Below are positions 27,101-42,100 of a stretch of DNA of 64,000 nt, piece by piece. The DNA is from Elmis aenea (taxonomy: Eukaryota > Arthropoda > Insecta > Coleoptera > Elmidae). The position numbers were made by a program, and so were the translations under genes. Positions within the stretch are counted from its first letter, which is position 1, and each line of letters opens with the position of its first letter. The notes beneath the pieces are model-generated. The model did not search any database. It worked only from the letters and a program-made list of their open reading frames with translations, and was not told where the DNA came from. The DNA lies in NCBI GenBank assembly GCA_947652605.1, contig OX393584.1:31855467-31919466 (forward strand). Reading direction: 5' to 3'.

Positions 27101-30100
27101 ACAATAATTTATTAATGCCCAAAGTGATAGATAGCCTTTCACACTTAGATTCATTTATATCTTGAAATTGTATCATCCTTGTCCATTAATCTGCTACGGT
27201 GTTAGGAAAGCGTGATGAAAACTGCTCCTCATTCAACCTTAAAATACATTTTCTCCAAAACGTTTTATTGTATGACAGAGAAAGTTTATGACTTTTTTAT
27301 ATAGTGGCTAACTTTTATCGGTACTATAGTATACAGTCTGTTATTTTTTTGTGGTTTGCTGCCGTCGTTAATAATGGTTAAACAGCACAAATATACCTAT
27401 TGGACAGTGTATTTTATTTACCTAAAAAATTCAAAGGTCATACCGGGTGATTTAGTTTGAATGTCGCATCTCTATAAATTTGTTATTTTTAAGAGGGAAA
27501 CCGCCTATTCATCTTATATTTGTGTAAATTGCATAAAATACGAATTATTAGATTTAATAACAAAGACTCTTTAATTTTGAATATTTTGTATAAAAAGTCG
27601 GATTATTGACGAGAAAAAATAAAACAGCTAACATAAATGCCACCATTGGAGTCGCTTAAAAACAAAAAGGTACCGAGATATGTGCTTTAAAAGGAAAATC
27701 AGTGTAGTATAGTTTGTAGCAAGATATTATGCGGTTTTCTGGTTTTGTAGCTAATTAACTGTAATTAGCTTAGGGAGGGTACTTCTAAGAACTGACCTGT
27801 TCACTAGGGGTGGGCGATATCCAAATTTCGATATCGCACATCGATATCGACATATCGAATAATCGATATATCGACATAGCTATATAGAAATATCGCTATA
27901 AAAGCGGCGCGAAGCTAAAAACAAAAGTGGTGACCTAAAAAAAAAAAGCTTCTCGCCCTCAAAATATCGGAACGCCTATAAGTCGATATATCGATATCCG
28001 ATATTTCGATATATCGATATCAAAATTATATCGATATATCGATATCGTCCACCCCTACTGTTCACACCTTTTGTCTACATCAACAGGGCAATAAGATTAG
28101 GACCGTATTTATAATAAATTACTTTATTGTAAATTATACCGATTTTTAGTACATTGTCACAGGGAAATTCAACTAAGCTCATACTTTTTAATTATTAAAC
28201 ACAGTTGAACCCCTATGCCGATTTAACATGCGAGTGAGTGTGTTACTTGTCTTTCTCATTTTTTCAATATTTCACCCATAATTGCAATATTCGATTAAGA
28301 AGACGGCAAAATGCTGAGGAAGCGGAAACGCTGTAACCTGTTTTTCAGAAACTTCCCACTTTGGTTAGTCTGTAATTGTGTTTAAAATGAAATAATTGTT
28401 TTAACTCGGAACTTGCGGAATTTATAGCTTTATTTTCTTCTGTTTTAATAAACTTTCCATATAGAACTTGCTGATATTCTATAATAACTGTGTTATGTAC
28501 TTTTGTATGTCTGCCTTGTTGACGTTGTCTCTAAGGATGACAGTTTTATTAAAAATCGATCGGCAACGGTCCTCGTGCTGTAAGAGACGTTTATTTAATG
28601 TCGCAGGACGAAGCTATTGCTATATTTCCATTAGTTCGTCGCTTATTGAAAATATCAAAACATTTACACGGTTTTATATTATCAACAGTGTTTTGTTATG
28701 ACATGTTCAGTCGGTATACATTCTAAGATATTTTGATCGCTATAAGAATCTCAAAAATTATTTTTAAAAAAAAGTCTTATGTGGATTCCAAAAAAACTAT
28801 TTTATTAAACAAGCCAATACTTGGTCACCGCTGCTTTGAGAATATAATTTTTTAGGCACATTATTTGGCATTCGTACCTTTTCTATGTAATTGTTTTTTG
28901 TTGACTTCGATAGTCGGCTTTGAACAAATATTATGCTTTCAGACGTTTATTGATTAAAACTCAAGATCGCTTTAATGATGCTGTTAAGTAATATCCTGAT
29001 GTACAAAGAAGTGATTAAGTCAATGATTTTTCGTGACGTTCTCATATTAATGGTTTAGTTTAATATTGTGTGTAAATTAGGTCCAATTTTAAGATATTAT
29101 TTTAAAAACTAATTTTGTTCGTTAACATACGCTTAAACAATAAGTGAACATCCAAAACTGCAATTTTTTGACATTTTGCCCACATTTGATTTTTACTTAT
29201 ATCATAGATAAGTATTTATTTCTCTGTACATCAAGACAATTCGAAAATTATTTTATTTTAATTGTATTTTCATCTTTGATATATAAAATAATAAAACGTG
29301 GGCGATACCATTTTCATTCTATCTTCAGTAACAAACAAAGGAATAACTTAAATATACATTAAGCTACTTGTGTGCTTTTTTTCTTCAGTTTTACGTACAT
29401 TTTCACTAATATTGAATGAATCACTGCACGTGACTGACCGAAATTACGGTGACTCGCGACGCCCACGCATCGTTATATTTAGAAATGTTAATTGGTTATA
29501 GCCATAGCCAACACAATGGTAACCTTAATATACAGGGTGTTTCTTAAATATCCAATCGAATCCCCTTCTTTTAAATCAATTTTGCTTCGGCCATCAGTCT
29601 TATATTGATTGTCGTGACCCTAGTATGTACTTGAAATAAAAATATGGAATGAAAACAAACATCCTCTCACGCCCTTCAAGTTCGTGGTTCAATCTCGCCG
29701 ACAAGGAACTACATTTCAAAGTTATGTATGTATGAAAAGTGTACGTGGCCCACTAAATAGAAACTTTGCGGTAAACTCTAGACCAGCGGTGGGCAAACCG
29801 CGACCCGCGGGCCGCATGCGGCCCTCTATGAATTACTATATTATTAAAAATGTCTATAATATGTATGTATAGCTTTTTTTATACCTTAATTTTTTGTCGC
29901 TCCCAACTTACACATAATTAATAAGTTGTTATTGTAATATTTTTTTTTTAGTGCGGCCCTTTTAGTCACACTATTTGCGCAAACTGGTCCTCTTCAAAAA
30001 AAGTTTGCCCATCGCTGCTCTAGACTTTTATATTTATAACCACAACTCGCTAATTTAAACATTTCTAATAATAATGACCTACGTCCAAACGCGTTTTGAT

Positions 30101-33100
30101 ACATTTAAAAATTCGCCACATTACTCGAATCTGATTGAAAAAAGCGTTTTTTGGAATTCAGAAAATTTAAGCGACATGTGTTTGGTTACAACAATGAAAT
30201 TAAAAATTGGTGTTTTTTCGAGTAAAAGACGGCGAAATACATTTTAGAAGCTATGTTAAAAGTTCTATAGTGTTTTAAACTGAAAATGTGAAAATATTCG
30301 AATCTATCTTGGAATTATTTGAAAGAAGTATTTCTTACCACTCTTAAATGATGCTTATTTTGATGAATAAAAATTGGGTAGAAATTGAACCTCTTCAAAA
30401 TTAACTGTCAAATCTAGTTAGAACGTTGAACTTGTAATAGACAGAATGAAAAACGGGTGTCACTGAACTTATACCAGTATTTCCAATTATTTATGCAGTA
30501 GCTTGCCATCTATCTATTTTGGCTGTAGGGTAAATAAGGTCTAACACATCCCGCAGCGTACACACAGTAATAAGTAATAACTACATACCTACCTGCTAAA
30601 GTAATTAAAGGCATTCCGTGGGATTCGCTCGTTCTATAATAACCTATTTAGAACTACTGCGAGTTATAAGCCGTAGAACATGTATATATTTTGTTAAAAT
30701 CCAGAATTAGTTTATTTTACTACAAAAGCAATATAATCACTCCACCTACGAGTGTAAACTTTAAAAGAACCGAACTTGAATCAAACATGGAAAAAATAAT
30801 TACACCTATGTCGTATTCTATTGATGTGGAAAAGCTTGTATTTGCACACGTCTTTGTTTTATTATTACTTTACAGTATTTGAACAGAAACAGGAGGGCTG
30901 CAGTGAAAAAATAAAAAACAGGCCTTTTGTCACGGGCCCGTCAAAGTCTTAAATATTAATAAATAACACAACCGAACTAGTTTGGTCGTTTTTATTTTTG
31001 AGTTTAAATAAATGCAGCCGTCTAGTATTACTTTGCCTCGGGCTCTGTGCCGCTGGATAGTAATACACCAAATATATGTTTAAGCCCTATTTAAACAATA
31101 GAAATACAAAAAACAAAAAATGCTCCCACAACCTATCACACATAAATTTATTTTTATTATTTTACTGAAAGTGCTTAGTATGGGTTCTGTGTTTTTATAG
31201 TTATAATTAAAATATTAAATTTTTTATTGTGTTGAATATTTTTGACATGAGTAACGCGATGTTAAATAAATAGCGATTTATCAGTTATTGAAAATGTAGG
31301 CGATTATGCAATGACTATGTATTTCGTACATATAATAATCTACCCAGCGCAGCGTTGGGATCCCTTTTACAAAGCCGCACGTCATTTCACGGATTTAATT
31401 AACAAAGGGCCGCATATTTCATGTACAGTAGGCTTTGTTTATAATATGGTTCAATGTCAAAATAAGATAGTAAACGATCTTGCGTTTTAAGTCGTATAAA
31501 CCATTTAATTCTTTTGTTAATATTTTGTTCAAAAAAATGTCGAGCATCAGTAGGTCATGAAACCAACCTTTTTGCATAAGTGACAGTTATTACGATATTT
31601 TTTAAATCATAATTAACTACTTTATTAGATTTTGAAAACGAAATTCGCTCCAAACACTCCAAGAAGATGTGGCCTTAAAGATATCTACAAAAGTATTAAA
31701 ATGTCAACTCAACTCGAAAGATAACAAAATTTACTATCTAATTTAAAAAAAAAATCACGCGTCGTTTGAAAAAAAATAAAATTTGAATGAATTAGTGACA
31801 TTAATGCAGCTTTTTCTTTTATTTAATGGTATATGGAGGTTTATGATTATTTCTAATACCAAACGACATATTTGAGATGACAATGATATCTGGGGAATCG
31901 TATGAACAACGACAGTTTCTTTAAAGATCAATCAAGTGCCGGAATATACTTTTCAATATTAATTTATTATTTGTCGAAACAATATTTTACAATGGTGTTT
32001 AGAAATATTGAGTTTGTTTGAAATATTTTACTTCATATTAGTAAGTTAAGAAATTCAGTAGCAAAAACACAGGAAGTGCCCTGTACGCAATGTAATAAAT
32101 AGAACACAACTTGGAAGTTACTTCAAAATTTTCAGCTAAAGAGCGAATCAAAAACGGAACTACTCGAACCCATCCATGGGACGATATAACGTGAAGTTTT
32201 GGAAGCTATGAAGTGACTTTGTCACGAAAGGGAAACACACTTGAATGAAATAATATTATTTAATATAAAGCTGAAAGCACAGTACACCGATAGAATAACA
32301 AATCGTAGCACTGCTAACTTTTTGCTAAAGCTCTTGGTGTCCATACAAGGCAGCTATAAAAACTGTACTCTTTTTTATTTATGATAGGTATACAGGTATA
32401 CTGCCAATTGTTTTGAGTGTGTTGGGCCATAAATACTTTTCAATGAATAATCAAAACTTGACACAAATTGGATCAAAAGCGACAGTCATTTTTACGAATG
32501 TTTACGTTAGTCTACATTTATGCAAATAAAATTAGTAAAACATATAGATTATATTGTTATAACATCTTTTAAGATGTAGTGCTGCATGTTTGAGATTGAC
32601 TTTGTCCTTGTCATAGTAACGTCTACAAAACTCAACAAAGAGATTCTCTTCATTTACAATTTTTTATAGGCTTTCGATATCAAAATATACTTTATTCTTG
32701 TTGTGCTCCCAACGAAATTACCGTTGTAGTGGAAGGACATCGCTTACTCAACAGGTTCACAGGGACATTGTTTTAAAAAGCTAGTTTGGATGAGCTTTAG
32801 TCATGCGAGGTTCGGACTGTTTGAGGTTTATCTCACGCATACTAGTTATTACGGGCTTGATTTTTTTTCACGTTTCTTATTGGTGTTAACTAACACATTA
32901 TAGTAGTTTTAGAAACTAAATTGAAGACGAAATCTTGATTACTATGTCATGGTATAATACACTGATATATTTTAAATAAAAATTGTTTATTTTAAACTTG
33001 ATTGTATTGTAGTTTTTCGGCTGTGAGCTGCAAACAATTACCGAAAATTTTGTCATCATACGTCATCCGACGTACATTGATTGATAATTAGACATGCAAC

Positions 33101-36100
33101 ATTGTTTTTTAAATTTTGTCCATTAGACTTGGAGCGTACGAAGTTTTTGACGTCACGTTACTTCACGTCACAAATTATGCATGAAAAACTGACGTATTGA
33201 TATCGATTACTTCGTTAAGTTCGTGTTATACAATAGTGGTTATTTTCTTTAAGAAATCGTACTTTTTTATCTTGATAAATTCAAAGTCCTTTTTGAATGT
33301 TTATTTAGCCATTCATTGGCTGTCTTGCTAAACGTTTTTTCTTTTTATTATACAACGAAATTTAATTTCACTTTTTTGAAAAAACTCTTGAATAAAATTA
33401 ACTCGTTATACTAAGCGTAAAGAAGTATCTGAAAATTTAAACTTGTAATAATGATCTATCGAACTTTCTTTAAAGTTACGCACATTTACAATATGGGTTC
33501 TACAGGTTGCCAACCATCAATCTTGATAAACGGAATTTACCTCTTAAGTCTGTTTTATACTATACTATTTTTTCGTTTAAGAAAATCGTATACGATTTTC
33601 TAGTACGGTGTCAATCAAAAATTACAAATCTTGAACCAAAAATTCGTACGAAATAACTACATGTTCTAAATGCGTCCTATTTTAGCATGGGCGTGTTTTG
33701 TGGCATGGGCGCATGCGTATTCTACTGCAACTGTATCTGACCGCATGTCATTTGTGGGTTAGGTTAACTGAAATACTCAAACGATGTTAAATACTACTTA
33801 TTACCGTTATCCCTCACAATTTATGTTGTAGGAATAAATATTGTTATGGGGTTCGAATATAAAGAAAAACAAACACTTGTTTTAACACTGAATTTTAATG
33901 AAAATGTTAATAAACGAAAAATTTATAATAAAAATGAAACGAAAAATATAACTTAAACTAGATGTTGTAAATAATAAAATTGTCGTAGTAATCGTGTTGA
34001 AATTGAATATGTGAATGCTGATTAAATAATGTGTTATGTTTAACTGAATATCGACGGGCGCGTGTACCGTTATATTGCAAAGTGCAACTTAAGCAAAAAA
34101 ACTAGTTCAGTGAACTATGAAATGACAAAGCAAAAAACTATTAACTGAAATTTTGAAATAATGAAGTAACGTGATAATTGAACAATGTAAATTAAAAGAA
34201 GTTTAAATTTAAGAAAAATAAATATAAAATTGAATTTAAAGATTGCACTATAACACCAATATAACAATATGTAGAATGGAACAAGCGTTAAATATACGTT
34301 AAATTTGAAAATAATTCGCTTTCTGTTGTGATCAAATTGAACATTTTCGTACCAAAAAATAGTACAATGTAAAAGGTTCATATTTTCCATGCTAAATTCT
34401 TGAACGAAATTTTTGTATCAAAAATCGTATACGATTTTCTTAAACGAAAAAATAGTATAGTATAAAACAGTCTTTAGACCGTACCTATATACTTACAATT
34501 TATATTGTTTCGTTTCAGATTTTTGACTGAATATTTACTTCAAGGTGTTGTTTATAAGTAGTTGTCATTGTTTTAGTTTGTATAGTCTTTAAGTATCAAG
34601 TACGTTCTATAAAACTTTGTAGTAAATTTGTTTAAAAAAATTAAGTCCCAACATTATTTGCGCAAAGTTTATTGATAAATTTAGTCCATATAACCATGTA
34701 TAACAGGGATGGGCAAATGCAGGCCTGCGGGCCGAATGAGGCCCGCGACAGCGTCCAACCCAGTCCCCTCCGTGTTTTTTTCGAATTTTAATGAATTTGA
34801 CGGACGAGCAATTATTTTTCAGCGTTTTACGATTCGTAAAAAAGTTGAGGTTCCGCAAAATATTTTAAACATCCCTCACATTTAGTCTATTCTGGCCCGC
34901 GTCGTCCTAAGTCCTAACTAATTTTCATCCGACTCTCGGTAGGAAAAAATTGCCCACACCTGATGTATAACATTGGTTTTTGTGCAGTATATCAATCAAG
35001 TTATGGATCTTTAATACAATGTTAAATTTACGTTGAACAAAGAAGGGAATTTGGAGAGTGCGAAGAGCCTAATGGAAACCTTTATTAAACTGTAACAATA
35101 AGATATCTGGATATTATTTACGCTCAATTCAGGATAAAAGAAAAAAGTTCACTTTTTCCTAATAATTTACGGTAACGGATTAAAAAGCTACCGAATTTGA
35201 TTAGCGTGCATCAGTGTCGCGTTAAAAAAAAATTATCGTATTATACGAAAAATGAACATCTTAGAGTAGGTTTCACAATAATTACACTTTTTTAATTTGT
35301 TTATAATTCTTTAGCAATAAAAAATCCAAACCAATGACGTTTACTTTTTGAAAATACATCAATCATAAGTCTGGTCAAGTTTTGTAAAAAGCCAAAATTT
35401 GTGTTTTATCATAGCGCGTTATCGATTATCCAGTTTTAATTAAAAGTATTTTGATATAATGTTTAATTTATTATCAATAGGTAACTTCTAAGTTAAACAA
35501 ACGTTGCTTTATTTACATTATGTTTATCTGCACCATCCCATAACATTTTTTCGCAATGATAATCTGTTCTGTTGACTGAGTTGCGGCAAGTGATAAAAAT
35601 AAACACACTATGAAAACCGATAAATTCAGTCTATTTATTGTCAACGTTACATGAATACTCTGTTCTTCTTTAATTGTAATAACTCGTACGTAATTGTATA
35701 TGATCATACCGAATTTAAGTACCAGTTTTTATTTGTAATGTTCTTCGATATTATAAGTTATTTGCCCATATTATTTTAATTAAATCAATTATTAAGTCTT
35801 TCTGTTTGCGTAGTATCTCGTTTATAATATATTAATTAATTACTTTAGACTATTACTCACTTATGAAGTACGTATGACTTTATTGCACGCGGTTTGGAAA
35901 TAGAAAGGATAATGTAGGTTCAATTAAGTACCAATTTTACTCTTTGTTTTTATTCATAAATTACGTTTTTAGAACTGTGTTTGTAGATAGGAACTGAATG
36001 TTTTCAAGAAAATCTAAACGTATATCGCAATTTTTTGCTTGAACCATTTTTGATACACAGTTTTATGGTAAAAATAATTGTAACAGTAATCCAAATAATG

Positions 36101-39100
36101 AAATTGTTCATTGTTAATTATTACATTTTTTCTGCTGTTTATTTATGTATTACTGTTCGTTTATAAATAAATAGCTAGATGAATATTTTACTTAATTTAT
36201 GGACTTTGTACCTATGTGTTATTTTTGTTGTGTGAAAAACAAATTTCAAATTAGATGACTCCCTAATGCATTTAAAAAAGACCTCATTTTGCCGTAGGTA
36301 ACTCATGTATAAAGGTAATTTTGATAAACTAAAAAAATTATGTTTGAGCTGACATTAAGTTGCAAAAATAGTGTTTATAAAATGATTTCTGTTCTTTTTG
36401 TTGATGATACAACATATTACAGTACATTAGTAAGTTAAAATGTTCCAGTTTTAATAAGTTCTAATTGGTAAGTAGAGCGTATTGTTGGTGGTAAAACCTC
36501 AAATGTATATTATATATAACTTCATATTAGTATAAAGCCTAAAAAAAATTTAATGTTTTTAATAAAAATATAGTTTAGTTTTACATATTTTGACTGAGTT
36601 TGCACAAAATTGATTAACAGAAAAAAGCTCCTAGTTCATCTTTAAAACGGTGCAGGTACATAGCTGCAACGTATTCTTATATTGTTGCAACTTTTATATA
36701 GGTAGTTAGTTGTTTCAGCAAAAATTAAGTATCTTGGACAGTTTATAATTTTGTTATAAGATTTAGATCCTTGGGACATCCATTTGGTATAGTTCCTTTT
36801 TAGTGAGAAAAGTAAGAAAAAACTTAAAAGTTGCCACAGGAACTTTGAATTAATATTAAACGTGCTCTAAAATGCTTAGAAAAATTATTTCGAGTTATAC
36901 CTTGAACCATCTAGTCATCTAGTGGTTACATAACACTTAATTACATTATCTATAGAATTAGAAGAAAAAAAGTTAGTCTCAAGATAGATTTCCAATTAGT
37001 AACTTTCAGTGCGGTGTTTTTTGTGTAAATTTTTTTAGCTCTTAGATATTGAAAATAGATGTCCAGTAAAATATTGGTTCATGATACAAGTTATACAAGT
37101 AGCAGTACTCTATTTAGATCAGTACAAAATCGTCATTAATAGTGATGATTTTGTAATGATTCGCTTCATTAAGTTATTTTTTAGAGATTTTCTCGAAGCA
37201 AATTTTTTATTTTATATCTATACGCTGCTCTACTTAAATTTTATGTCTATGGCATCATATAAAATCCAAAAATTGCAATTTTCATGAAATTCCTACCGTC
37301 AATGTTCGGTGTAACTTAGTGCTAATGTGTTAATTTTATTTTAGGTTCCGGTAAATCATACACCATGATGGGTACGCAGGATAATAAAGGCATTATACCA
37401 CGCCTTTGCGATAGACTTTTTGATCTCATAGCGAAACGGCAAAATGCTGAACTTTCATATAAAGTCGAAGTTAGTTATATGGAAATTTACAATGAAAAGG
37501 TCTTACTATAAATATGGTAATGAAATGTGACTAAAATCTATTATTTGCTGTAGGTGCACGACTTATTAGATCCAAAAACAAATAAACAATCATTGAAAGT
37601 GCGAGAACATAATGTGTTAGGGCCGTACGTTGACGGATTATCTCAGTTGGCTGTAACATCATTTCAGGTAAGTTTGCTTTCAGTCTTTACCCTGTCAAAC
37701 TTTAATTGGTATCACTGCAAATATGTCACCTAATTTAAGTCGTAATAGTATATATACAATAGTTAAACATGCAGAAAACTGTATAAAAGAGCTCGGATTA
37801 TGACTAAATTTAAATGTTCTAAAAACGTTCAAGTCATGGTATAAAGAATAAAAATCCAATACTTTTTCTATTTCTTGCTTTAGAGAATTAAATTTGTGTT
37901 ATTATTTTGGTATGTTAAGTCTTCTAACATATTTTGTTATAAAAAGTTCACTTTTGATTTATGGAGGCAAATTAACTTTTTTTTGGGTTTGTTGAGTTAA
38001 ACTATTTTTTTTCAGTAACACAGTGTACATATATGCATATGTATTAATATATAGATGATGGTTTTAGGACATAGATAATCTTATGGCAGAAGGCAATAAA
38101 TCAAGAACGGTGGCAGCTACAAATATGAATAGTGAATCATCTAGATCACATGCAGTTTTTACCGTCATATTAACTCAAACTTTGACGGATATAAAATCTG
38201 GAGTTACTGGTGAGAAAGTGAGTCGCATGTCTCTTGTAGATCTTGCTGGCTCAGAAAGGGCTGTGAAGACGGGAGCTGTTGGTGAACGACTTAAAGAGGG
38301 TTCCAACATTAATAAGTAAGTTTTTTAAACAACAGTTGAAAATAGAAATGCACATTATGGAGATTGTGTAAATAAATATGTAATGTAGACAAAATTTTTA
38401 AAAATAATTCAAATCTGTGTCTTCCAAAGTGCAAGTGTTACAAAATGTTAAAAGGTGTGACACAAAAATTTGTCTAATTATAATTTTATAGTGTGCTTAC
38501 AGAAAATATGTGATGTTTCATACTTAAAAAAAGAATCATGTTTATACTATGCTAATATTAGGTAATTAAACGTTATGTTTTATGAGTAGGTATTTGGAAT
38601 ATTGGATGAGTATTTTATGAGATGCACAATCTGTTAGTTTCAACCATAAATTCGAATAGATTTTAATTATAAGAAAGAAAAAAAAACTTTTAAGAGCTTC
38701 TAACATTTATTCTATTTTGAATATTACTATATAAACGTTTAATTTTAAGGTCGCTCAAGTTTGAAAAGCACCATTGTAAATACAAATAGTCAGGCACAAC
38801 AAAAATTGGTTCGAGTAAAAGATATTTTTTGCCAAACAGTTTTTATTACTACTTTAGTTAAAGTAAACGAAATTGTTATAGCAATTTAATATTTCATTTA
38901 CAGATCATTAACCACTCTGGGTCTAGTCATATCGAAATTGGCTGATCAGTCATCAGGGAAAAACAAAGATAAATTCGTGCCATATCGAGATTCCGTGTTA
39001 ACATGGTTATTAAAAGATAATTTAGGAGGAAATAGTAAGACTGTCATGGTTGCTACTATTTCACCATCTGGTGATAATTATGAGGAAACGTTATCCACAT

Positions 39101-42100
39101 TAAGATATGCTGATCGAGCCAAAAGAATTGTTAATCATGCTGTTGTTAATGAAGATCCTAATGCTAGAATTATTAGAGAACTAAGGCAAGAAGTTGAAGC
39201 TCTAAAAGAAATGTTAAAACACGCCACGGTATATGTACATATATTTTTTTAAATCGAGTCGATATTTTATTTTTGATTTCTTATACTTTTTAGGGATCAC
39301 CAGATATTTATAAAAAACTTAGTGAAAGTGAAAAATTGTACAAAGAAATGTCACAAACATGGGAGGAAAAATTAGTGAAGACTGAAAGAATACAAAGTGA
39401 AAGGCAGCAAGCTTTAGAAAAAATGGGCATTAGTGTACAAGCTTCTGGGATTAAAGTTGAAAAGAATAAATATTATTTAGTTAATTTAAATGCCGATCCT
39501 TCTTTAAACGAATTATTAGTGTATTATTTAAAGGTACGTAATACCAATTTAAAACTATGTAAGTTTTTTTTTTATTAATTGAATTACATGACAAAGTATG
39601 AAGAAGAAATGTTGTTTTTTTTTACAGTGTATGAAAATGATCAAAAATAAGTAAAAATGTATTGCATCGATTTGTTTGCTACTTTTATTAGGGAACTTCT
39701 AAAAAATGTTAAAAAATAGTTTTGAACGTATCAAAATTTTAAAAAAATATTTGTGGACTGACTTTGTTAAAAATGTTATAAACTTTATTTATTGTTAGTA
39801 TTGTTAAAGTTTACAAACTAGTATATTTTATTACTTTCATATTTTTCGTATAATACATATTCCACTTTAAAATAGGAAAAGACAGTTGTTGGTGGAAAAG
39901 GAGCGGACATTCAGTTGTCAGGTCTAGGAATTCAGCCTGAACATTGTGCAATTACTGTTGAAGATGGCGAACTATTTATGGAACCTCTTGCCAATGCACG
40001 TTCGTTTATAAACGGATCTCAAGTTACCGAACGTACTCAACTAAGGAATGGTGACAGAATTGTTTGGGGCAATCATCACTTTTTCAGAGTTAATTGTCCA
40101 AAATCTATATGTAAGCATTTTTGTTTTGTTTTATTCATAGTTTTACATTACTTTATTTATTTAGTTTTTGATTACACTTGGAGGATTATGTTGTTAAAAA
40201 CATTGCAGAATATACTGAAGTTTCGTTAATAATAATTCTTATTTTTATTAATTTAATTAGCCCATATTTGATCAGTATAATGCTTTAATAACAGTTAGTA
40301 ATTAATGTTTTAGCATCAACTTCTGAACCACAAACTCCTGCACAAAATATTGATTACAATTTCGCTCGTGAAGAATTGATGTTGAATGAATTAAGTAACG
40401 ATCCCATTCAAGCCGCTATTGCCCGTCTTGAGAAACAACATGAAGAAGATAAACAAGGTGAAAATGATATACCAATCACTCCTATTGATCTTTATCTAAC
40501 CAATCTTCTGTTTTTATAGTTGCACTAGAAAAACAACGACAAGAATATGAACGACAATTCCAGCAATTACGAAACATAATGTCACCATCAACACCATACC
40601 CGCCATATTCCTTGGATCCTTTAAGATTTGGTAAAACTACACCCTGTACACCAACAACCCAAATGCGTGTAGAAAAATGGGCGCAGGAACGTGATGAAAT
40701 GTTTAAAAGAAGTATAGGACAGCTAAAGGCTGATATAGTGCGTGCTAATCAGTTGGTTAAAGAAGCCAATGTTTTGGCAGAAGAAATGGGGAGAAATACC
40801 AAGTTTAGTGTAACATTACAAATTCCACCGGCTAATTTAAGTCCAAATAGAAAGGTATCTCTTTTATACTTACACAGTGTGTCCAAATTAAAATGTAATT
40901 TCTTAAATTTCACAGTGTATCATGGTATTGAATACGCTTTAATCAATTTCTTCATGTATTTGCTCAAACAAAATTATGTCTACTATAAACTATAACCCAC
41001 CAAAGTTTCCGTGTAATATTGTAAAAATCGTCTTTAAAAAGTTCAATTTCGGTCATACTACTTTTTATTAAGTAATGAATTTTTAATAATTATTTTTAAT
41101 TTCAGAAAGGTGCTTTTGTCAGTGAACCAGCAATTTTAGTTAAACGAGTAAATGCAACTAGTCAAGTATGGAGTATGGAAAAATTAGAAAATAAATTGAT
41201 AGATATGAGAGAAATGTATGACGAACGATTAGTAAAAAGTGTAAAAGAACCTCTCCCTTCAAACGCAATGGATCCTTTCTACGAATCCCAAGAAAATCAC
41301 AATTTAATTGGTGTGGCGAACATATTTCTCGAGGCATTATTTCATGATGTTCGACTGGATTATCATACTCCTATTATAAGTCAGCAAGGAGAAGTTGCTG
41401 GCAGACTTCAGGTTGGCTTATTTAAATTTAAACTTATTTGAATGATTAGTAAAAATGTAGATTATATTTTAATTGATACAATTCGCAGGTGGAATTGAGT
41501 CGTGTGGCTGGCCTATTTCCTCAAGATAGAATATGTGAAGCAGCATCGGACAACTCGAGTGAAAGTAGTCACGACGATGATGACTGCAATATTAGTAGTT
41601 CTCAAGTTACTTGTCGTGTTCACATAAAGCAAGCCTCCGGTCTACCACTGTCTTTATCTCACTTTGTCTTTTGCCAATACAGCTTTTGGAATCATCCCGA
41701 TCCAATTGTAGTTCCTCCAACTGTGATACCAGAATATCATCAAAGTATATATCATGTTGGCCAAAAAGATTCTATGACTTTCAAATTTGATCATATTCAT
41801 GATTTCACCGTACCAATAACGGAAGAATTTCTAGAACATTGTGCCGAAGGAGCTCTTTCTATCGAAGTATGGGGTCACAGGAGTGCAGGATTTTCCCGCA
41901 CAAAACCCGGTTGGGAAGTAGAACAACAATTAGCAAAAGCCCGTTCCTTGGCAGATCGTTGGTCAGAATTAACTAGAAAAATAGAACTTTGGGTCGAAAT
42001 ACAAGAACTAAATGATCAGGGTGAATATGCTGCAGTAGAAGTAAGCAGTAAAAAAGACATGTTAACGGGTGGAGTATTCCAGTTGAGACAGGGCCAACAA

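Larger units (their letters stand above)
12127..37344 (+). other. Khc-73: 25.2 kb intron splitting the motor P-loop
   Basis: Runs from GTAAGT at 12127 to TTTATTTTAG at 37344. It holds no supported gene on either strand. Content is AT-rich unique sequence with many element relics, each listed separately. Blocks with nothing further to report: 12127-12560, 13000-13930, 15600-17680, 18830-21820, 22220-24000, 26290-27440, 28070-29530, 30030-33540 and 34980-37344. It is the dominant intron of the gene, a usual place for enhancers in insect genes (inference). Confidence 0.9.

Noticed and set aside
34115..34390. 91-codon minus-strand frame, very hydrophobic
   Set aside because: Lies within the 927-bp TIR element, is Phe/Ile/Tyr-rich as expected from AT-rich antisense, and has no family features.
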